Positions 6,977-10,873 of a DNA stretch of 10,873 nucleotides are shown here, piece by piece. This DNA comes from Patescibacteria group bacterium (lineage in GTDB: Bacteria > Patescibacteriota > Microgenomatia > Levybacterales > UBA12049), in assembly GCA_030917445.1 (NCBI GenBank), contig JAUPUR010000037.1:1-10873 (forward strand), given 5' to 3'. Below the pieces are notes generated by a model that did no database searches, had not been told where the DNA came from, and saw only the letters and a program-made list of their open reading frames with translations. How positions within the stretch are numbered: the stretch's first letter is position 1; every line of letters starts with the position of its first letter. The position numbers and the translations under genes were made by a program.

Positions 6977-7431
6977 GTATGAAAAATATGAAAACATTCA
7001 ACAAAGGATTTACACTTATAGAGTTACTTGTTGTAATTGGAATACTTGCAACTCTCCTTGCTATTACACTTATCGCTATCAATCCAGCTCGACAATTTGC
7101 TCAGGCGAATAATACAAAGAGACGATCTGATGTTCTTCAATTACTTAATGCTGTACATCAATATGCAGCTGACAATCAAGGACAATTTCCAACAGGTTTG
7201 ACAGCAAGCGCAGCAGCTGCACCGATTGCTAATACTGGAACTGATGTCTGTACAGCAATTATGCCAACATACATTTCGGCTCTTCCAACAGATCCATCAT
7301 TAAATACAAATCCTGTTACTGACTGTGGAACATATGATACAGGTTATACTGTTTCTCGAGATGCACAAGGAAGAATCACCGTTGCAGCTCCATCAGCTGA
7401 GCTTGGACAGAACATCTCAGTTGTCCGCTAG
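6554..7431 (+). repeat. Tandem duplication of the mature-pilin coding sequence
   Basis: Bases 6554-6976 and 7009-7431 are two 423-nt units that align without gaps. By hand count, about 49 of 140 codons differ silently and 6 differ in amino acid. Blocks of 33 nt (in the TASAAAAPIA region) and 29 nt (near the C-terminus) are identical. The leader-coding sequences just upstream of each unit are not alignable apart from the final Lys-Gly. Confidence 0.85.
6979..7431 (+). CDS. Type IV major pilin, copy 2
   Basis: The 150-residue prepilin has a different 10-residue leader (MKNMKTFNKG) but the same 140-residue mature architecture as the copy just upstream: FTLIE cleavage site, Glu5, the KRR patch, cysteines at mature 81 and 106, and the same C-terminal SVVR. 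I count six mature differences: E55D, D75N, I80V, A107G, A116S and T135N, all mild and mostly in the globular part. It starts two bases after the first pilin's stop, so the two are almost certainly co-transcribed. No Shine-Dalgarno is visible; an in-frame ATG at 6988 would give a 7-residue leader and also works. The two pilins may co-assemble or provide dose. Confidence 0.88.
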   Translation: MKNMKTFNKGFTLIELLVVIGILATLLAITLIAINPARQFAQANNTKRRSDVLQLLNAVHQYAADNQGQFPTGLTASAAAAPIANTGTDVCTAIMPTYISALPTDPSLNTNPVTDCGTYDTGYTVSRDAQGRITVAAPSAELGQNISVVR

Positions 7432-7449
7432 TACTCCCTCTGATATACT
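7421..7449 (+). promoter_or_regulatory. Extended -10 promoter for the response regulator, predicted leaderless
   Basis: TTGTCC (7421-7426), inside the end of pilin 2, is followed by a 17-bp spacer that ends in TGA, and then by TATACT (7444-7449), giving an extended -10 TGnTATACT. Six bases separate the box from ATG 7456, placing the expected start on the A of the ATG. This would allow expression of the regulator separately from the pilins. Confidence 0.5.
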
Positions 7450-7455
7450 TTTTCT

Positions 7456-7827
7456 ATGACAATTCTTTTAGTTGAAGACGATCTTTTTTTGCGTGAAGTA
7501 TTTGCTGAATCATTAAAAGATGATGGAATTACTGTTTTCGCAGCAGAAGATGGTGCTACGGCATTGGATTTTTTGCAAAAAGCTACGTTTGATCTTGTTC
7601 TCATGGATGTTTTTCTCCCGGATATGACAGGAATTGATGTTGCAGAGAAAGTTAAAAATTCTCAAAATGCCAATGCAAATAAAATTTTCTTTTTAACGAA
7701 TTCTGACGATCCTAAAATAATTTTGCAGATTCAGTCTCTTGGATATTCATATGCTATAAAAAGTGATATGACTCCAGATCAGCTAGGAGAAAAAGTAAAA
7801 ACACTTATTGAACAAATTAAGCTGTAA
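7456..7827 (+). CDS. Single-domain CheY-like response regulator
   Basis: The 123-residue product is a receiver domain only. It has the acidic pair Asp8-Asp9 after the first strand (TILLVEDD), the phospho-acceptor Asp51 in LVLMDVFLPDMTG, the conserved Thr81 in FFLTNS, and Lys102 in YAIKSD. All key residues for Mg-dependent phosphorylation and switching are present. No DNA-binding or output domain follows, so it should act by protein contact or as a phosphate relay. Its place right after the major pilins suggests control of pilus activity, as CheY-like PilG/PilH do in twitching systems, but that is inference from position. No histidine kinase is in the window. It overlaps the convergent isomerase gene by 11 bp at the 3' end. 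Confidence 0.9.
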   Translation: MTILLVEDDLFLREVFAESLKDDGITVFAAEDGATALDFLQKATFDLVLMDVFLPDMTGIDVAEKVKNSQNANANKIFFLTNSDDPKIILQIQSLGYSYAIKSDMTPDQLGEKVKTLIEQIKL

Positions 7828-8860
7828 GCTCTTTTTTAAACCAATCCACCCAGGGATTGACTGAAGGGTCTTGGTCAAGTCTTAGTGCAAGAAAGAGTGT
7901 CAGATAACTTCCATACACTAGTACCTCAAGAAAGTCATCATAGACTGTCTGTCCAGAAGCAGTAAAGACAAGATTGTTTCTTTTATTTTCCTCAATCACG
8001 GTTTGAGTAAGACTTGTTCTTTTATGATTTTTTGGGGAATAAATTGGAGAATTGAGAGTTAAAAAGTAAAGGTCGTTACTCGTTGGAAAGGAAAGACCTT
8101 CCATAAGATGGTGATTAAGATCAGGAATGAGATAAAAAGCTGAAAATGTTTTACTTGTTTCATTAAATTGATTTCTTAGAATTTGAGCGTTCCCTGAGAG
8201 ATGTTCGGATGCAATAACAACAGGAATTTTATTCTCAAAAAGTTCAAAATCTATAAGTGCTTTTTGTCGAAGCTCTTCTTTTTTTTCTTCTAGTCTTGTG
8301 AGTGCATTTGATAACTCTTTTTCTTCAAGGGTGATAATTCCTACTTTATTGAGTAGCCCTAGTAGTCCAAGTACAGTATACCCATTACCAAGTCTAGGGA
8401 CGCCAGATGAGTTGAGTAAACCTGTGAAAATATATGCTGGTACATTGTTCACACTTGCAAAGTGAGCAAGCTGTTTACCTTGGGTCAGAATAAGCATCTG
8501 ACAGTTTTTAGCTTTTGCTTCCTCAGCACATGAAAGCACCTCTTCTGTTGAACCAGAATAAGACGTGAGAACAACAAGAGTCTCTTCATTTGAGTAAGCA
8601 GGTATATGGTAGTCTGTGACTATCTCAGATGGATATGAAAACTCTCTCCCCATGAGTGATTTTGCTACTAAAGCTCCATTAATTGAGGCTCCCATTCCAC
8701 AAAAAACAATATTCTTTATTTTTTCAATATTAAGACTAACTGAAAGATCATTTACTTCACTCCAGGCTGCTTTACACTGAGCGACGAGCTCCTCTGTTGA
8801 AGCATAAGTATTCTTGGGATCAATTGAGGCAATCAGTGTTGTATCGGTGACGTTTTGCAT
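7817..8860 (-). CDS. Bifunctional phosphoglucose/phosphomannose isomerase-like SIS protein
   Basis: The 347-residue protein matches the small PGI/PMI family first described in archaea. It has two SIS halves with GMGAS (55-59), the phosphate-binding SYSGSTEE (100-107), VPRLGNGY (154-161) corresponding to the family's PRxxxGY region, Glu234 in NQFNETSK, and His250-His251 in LNHHLMEG, matching the catalytic Glu and His of the family. The C-terminal half ends in the usual acidic DPSVNPWVDWFKKEL. The family interconverts fructose-6-P with glucose-6-P and mannose-6-P in the cytoplasm. The first motif reads GMGASINGA where GMGGSxIGGD is usual, so substrate preference is open. The start codon overlaps the cupin stop by one base (TAATG), suggesting coupling. 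It is the last gene of the minus-strand sugar-phosphate operon. Confidence 0.82.
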   Translation of the reverse strand: MQNVTDTTLIASIDPKNTYASTEELVAQCKAAWSEVNDLSVSLNIEKIKNIVFCGMGASINGALVAKSLMGREFSYPSEIVTDYHIPAYSNEETLVVLTSYSGSTEEVLSCAEEAKAKNCQMLILTQGKQLAHFASVNNVPAYIFTGLLNSSGVPRLGNGYTVLGLLGLLNKVGIITLEEKELSNALTRLEEKKEELRQKALIDFELFENKIPVVIASEHLSGNAQILRNQFNETSKTFSAFYLIPDLNHHLMEGLSFPTSNDLYFLTLNSPIYSPKNHKRTSLTQTVIEENKRNNLVFTASGQTVYDDFLEVLVYGSYLTLFLALRLDQDPSVNPWVDWFKKELTA

Positions 8861-9297
8861 TACAATGACTTTCTTTCGTTTGATCTCATCTCTTCAGTTT
8901 CATCAGGTCTTTTATAATCATCTTCAAGCCGAAACGTTGTTCCAATCTCTGGAGTAGAGACTTCAAAAATATCACAGTCGGTAAGACCAATGAGTCGGTG
9001 TCTTTGACCAACCATTGATGTAAAACCTTGATCAGGGAGTAGTTCTGTCTCAATCAGTTCTCCAGCATCGTTATCCCACATGACCTTCGCTTTACCTGAT
9101 TTAAGTATCCAACTCTCAACTTTTTTATCATGAACTTGAAGACTGAGTCTTTTTCCTTCATCAACATGAATGATTTTTCCAGTATAGGGGAGATGAGGAG
9201 GAGTGAAGATGATTTCGTATCCCCATGGTTTTTCTACTTTAATATTGAATGGTTCGTTGGAAAAATTGTCTTTTTTAAATTGCTTATAATCAGTCAT
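8860..9297 (-). CDS. Mannose-6-phosphate isomerase-type cupin (ManC C-terminal-like)
   Basis: This 145-residue single cupin domain carries the signature of type II phosphomannose isomerases: KPWGYE (23-28), GKRLSLQVHDKKVESWILKSGKA (48-70), QRHRLIGL (98-105) and EVSTPEIGTTFRLEDDYKRPDET (112-134). Candidate metal ligands are His56, Glu61 and His100. The first motif has HDKKVE where ManC has HHHRAE, but the HxxKxE form is, from memory, common in stand-alone relatives, so I do not call it defective. In bacteria this domain is often the C-terminal half of a bifunctional enzyme with mannose-1-phosphate guanylyltransferase; here it is free. It follows the IMPase gene after a 19-bp gap and overlaps the SIS isomerase gene by one base, suggesting fructose-6-P/mannose-6-P conversion. 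Related sugar-phosphate or dTDP-sugar cupins are the alternative. Confidence 0.78.
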   Translation of the reverse strand: MTDYKQFKKDNFSNEPFNIKVEKPWGYEIIFTPPHLPYTGKIIHVDEGKRLSLQVHDKKVESWILKSGKAKVMWDNDAGELIETELLPDQGFTSMVGQRHRLIGLTDCDIFEVSTPEIGTTFRLEDDYKRPDETEEMRSNERKSL

Positions 9298-9304
9298 CGT
9301 TTAA

Positions 9305-9313
9305 ACTATATCA
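9305..9313 (-). promoter_or_regulatory. Extended -10 element upstream of the cupin, predicted leaderless
   Basis: On the minus strand, TGA followed by TATAGT (box at 9305-9310, TG at 9312-9313) matches an extended -10. Seven bases separate it from ATG 9297. The -35 position reads TTTATT, a poor match. It lies in the short gap after the IMPase stop and could add an internal start in the operon. Confidence 0.4.
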
Positions 9314-9316
9314 CTA

Positions 9317-10102
9317 TTATCTTTTTAAATAAAGTTTTGTTTTTTCTTCAGTAAGCAGTGATTGTGTTGATGCGACAAAGTTATATCGAGATTCCTTATT
9401 AAAATCAAAAATGAGTGGGTCTCCAAATTCATCAGTAACATCGATTCCTGCTTCTTGCATTAAAAGCGATTCAGGAGCAATGTCCCAGAGCGCTTGATTG
9501 AACTTAATAAGACACTCAATTTTTCCACTTGCCATATGGGTACTTTCTACAGCAACACTGAGTGCAACTCTAATTGGATAGTTTTGAATTATTGTTTCAA
9601 AGTATTCTTTATACTTTTCACTCTTAATGCTTGACCCATGTAAAGAAAAAAGCGCTTCATTCAGGTGTGTAACTTTACTTGATGAAATGCGCTTGTCTTG
9701 CAGTGTAGCACCTTCATTTTTATATGCAGAAAATAATTGTTGAGACGTAGGAAGATAAATAAGACTAAAGATAATTTCTTTTTCCACTTTTAAGGCAATT
9801 GCCATTCCAAATTCAGGAAGACTTCTCGCAAACGCAGCTGTTCCATCTATAGGATCAACTATCCAAGAAATAGATTTTTCATTTACATCTGATTCTTCTC
9901 CAATAAATCCATATTGAGGGTAAGTATGATCGAAAGCACTTCTTATATATGACTCAGTTTCTTTATCTGCAATAGTGACGATGGAGTTATCTCGTTTTTT
10001 TTCAATTTCAAAGTGAGTATTAAAGTACTTAAGGGGAATATTGCTTGCTTCTACAATTACTTTTTTTGCAAGCTCAAATTCTTGATGAAAATCTTTTTGC
10101 AT
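9317..10102 (-). CDS. Inositol-monophosphatase-family phosphatase
   Basis: The 261-residue protein has all three metal-site motifs of the IMPase/FIG superfamily: the D-x-S-x-V-T-x-A-D region DNSIVTIADKETE (38-50), GFIGEES (65-71), WIVDPIDGTAAF (80-91) with Asp83 and Asp86, and WDIAPESLLMQEAG (206-219) with Asp207. Length is normal for the family (about 260). Members hydrolyse inositol-1-P, histidinol-P, fructose-1,6-bisphosphate or 3'-phosphoadenosine-5'-phosphate with Mg. Motifs alone do not tell these apart; the sugar-phosphate neighbours favour a fructose-bisphosphatase or sugar-phosphatase role over a histidine-biosynthesis role. The ATG is seven bases after the mutase stop with no visible Shine-Dalgarno, so it is probably co-transcribed with the mutase. 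Confidence 0.85.
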   Translation of the reverse strand: MQKDFHQEFELAKKVIVEASNIPLKYFNTHFEIEKKRDNSIVTIADKETESYIRSAFDHTYPQYGFIGEESDVNEKSISWIVDPIDGTAAFARSLPEFGMAIALKVEKEIIFSLIYLPTSQQLFSAYKNEGATLQDKRISSSKVTHLNEALFSLHGSSIKSEKYKEYFETIIQNYPIRVALSVAVESTHMASGKIECLIKFNQALWDIAPESLLMQEAGIDVTDEFGDPLIFDFNKESRYNFVASTQSLLTEEKTKLYLKR

Positions 10103-10109
10103 ACTGACG

Positions 10110-10873
10110 TTAAAAGACGTTCACATTGATTGTTGAGAGAATCATTTCAAATTTTCGCGCAATATCTTGTTCGATTTCTTCTGCTTCTTTACTAATCTGT
10201 TCTTTTGATTTTTCTTGTAATTTACCTTTTATAGCAGTGTAATATTTCATTTTTGGTTCTGTACCAGATGGTCGAGCATGAACAACATTTCTTTCATCGT
10301 CACTAAAGAAAAATGATAACATATCTCCTTTGTCCCAAGGTCGTGTTTCAATAAGCTCGCCAGTTTGACCATCACGAAGTTCACCTGTGAGCCTATCAAG
10401 AACTCTGACAACTTTTCGTCCCGCTATTTCTTTTGGAAGATCATCTCTAAGCTTTTTCATGGCTAAATTCATTTGATCTAGTGCACCAAACCCTTCGATA
10501 AGTTTGTAGTAAAGTCTTTCAGCGTAATAGCCATATTTTTCATAGATAGTTTCAAGAAGGTCCAAAGGCGTAATATTGTTATCTTTACAATAGACAGCCA
10601 TTTGAGCAGCAATTATTGCAGGTGTTTCTGCACCTTTATCTCTATAGGCATTACCATAAAGATACCCTACACTCTCTTCTGCTGCAAAAACAAAATTCTT
10701 GCTTGGATCGAGGTGTTCAATGCGGTCTCCAATGAACTTAAAACCAACAAGAAGGTCGCCAATTACCTCAAATCCAAAACTTTCACCTATGTCTCTAAAG
10801 AGATCTGTAGTAACAGATGTTTTAATCATGACAGGATTTGTTGGGAGTTTGCCTGATTTTGTCAGTGTGTCAG
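10110..10873 (-). CDS. Phosphohexomutase (phosphoglucomutase/phosphomannomutase family), C-terminal part, 5' truncated
   Basis: Only the last 253 residues are in the window; the frame stays open through the right edge, and the ATG at 10829 is internal, sitting in the conserved LPTNPVMIKTSVTTD. The sugar-binding loop AAEESVGYLYG (EES at 65-67 from the window edge) and the C-terminal phosphate-binding loop RPSGTEPKMKYY (from about 200) are clear. The active-site phosphoserine and metal loop lie upstream, outside the window. The EESVGY form and the long insert before the C-terminal domain resemble PGM2-type mutases, which act on glucose-1-P/glucose-6-P and sometimes mannose or pentose phosphates. 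A coiled, Glu/Lys-rich tail (about 216-240) follows the last domain. It is the first visible gene of the minus-strand operon. Confidence 0.88.
   Translation of the reverse strand, partial: DTLTKSGKLPTNPVMIKTSVTTDLFRDIGESFGFEVIGDLLVGFKFIGDRIEHLDPSKNFVFAAEESVGYLYGNAYRDKGAETPAIIAAQMAVYCKDNNITPLDLLETIYEKYGYYAERLYYKLIEGFGALDQMNLAMKKLRDDLPKEIAGRKVVRVLDRLTGELRDGQTGELIETRPWDKGDMLSFFFSDDERNVVHARPSGTEPKMKYYTAIKGKLQEKSKEQISKEAEEIEQDIARKFEMILSTINVNVF

Noticed and set aside
6100..7431. Shared C-terminal ending (S/T-x-V-R after a hydrophobic run) of the PilM-like protein and both pilins
   Set aside because: The match is about five residues in a beta-strand context and is too short to argue for a sorting signal.
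7429..7455. Possible terminator (AGTA...TACT followed by T-rich sequence) after the second pilin
   Set aside because: The stem would be only four A/T-rich pairs, and the same bases are better explained as the extended -10 promoter of the response regulator.
8942..9133. Apparent loss of a metal-binding His in the cupin (HDKKVE in place of HHHRAE)
   Set aside because: To my knowledge, stand-alone relatives commonly have an HxxKxE form, and the remaining His and Glu are in place, so this looks like a subfamily feature rather than a defect.
10100..10125. Short repeat of ACGTC flanking a T-run (minus strand) between the mutase and phosphatase genes
   Set aside because: Two six-base copies ten bases apart are expected by chance, and no operator or terminator structure forms.

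Overview
The window is AT-rich (roughly two thirds A+T by eye), uses the standard bacterial code (TGA ends several genes at tight ATGA junctions) and is packed: genes touch or overlap, two convergent pairs have no spacer, and no gap exceeds about 150 bp. The pilin types, the short proteins, the compact layout and the mixed sugar-phosphate enzymes fit the candidate phyla radiation (Patescibacteria, perhaps Microgenomates- or Parcubacteria-like). That assignment is inference from gene style, not from a phylogenetic marker.

Region 1 (1-6129, + strand) is a type IV pilus operon. It runs from the 3' end of pilB (assembly ATPase) to pilC (platform protein), a GspH/FimT-type pseudopilin, a very large pilin-like protein with a seven-bladed LVIVD-type propeller, a PilW/GspJ-type minor pilin, a PilX/GspK-type minor pilin, and a membrane protein with a PilM-like cytoplasmic half and a LytR_C-like outer half. 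Junctions are 1-nt gaps or overlaps, so translational coupling is likely. The four pilin-like proteins fit a minor-pilin priming/tip complex, with the propeller protein as the probable exposed tip adhesin.

Region 2 (6130-7431) holds a small two-TM, lysine-tailed protein on the minus strand, a divergent intergenic region with two TTGACA-type promoters, and two tandem major pilin genes. Their mature proteins differ at only 6 of 140 residues although about a third of the codons differ silently.

Region 3 (7456-7827) is a single-domain CheY-like response regulator with its own extended -10 promoter.

Region 4 (7817-10873, - strand) is a sugar-phosphate operon. In transcription order it encodes a phosphohexomutase (5' part outside the window), an inositol-monophosphatase-family enzyme, a mannose-6-phosphate-isomerase-type cupin and a PGI/PMI-type SIS isomerase. 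Together they could interconvert fructose-6-P, glucose-6-P, mannose-6-P and the 1-phosphates that feed sugar nucleotides for surface glycans.

A recurring feature is that three genes (starts at 6372, 7456 and 9297) have a good -10 box only 5-7 nt before the start codon, which predicts leaderless mRNAs. Only one gene (start 5086) has a strong Shine-Dalgarno sequence. The most unusual items are the propeller pilin, the PilM/LytR_C chimera, the protein-conserved but silently diverged pilin pair, and the leaderless promoters.
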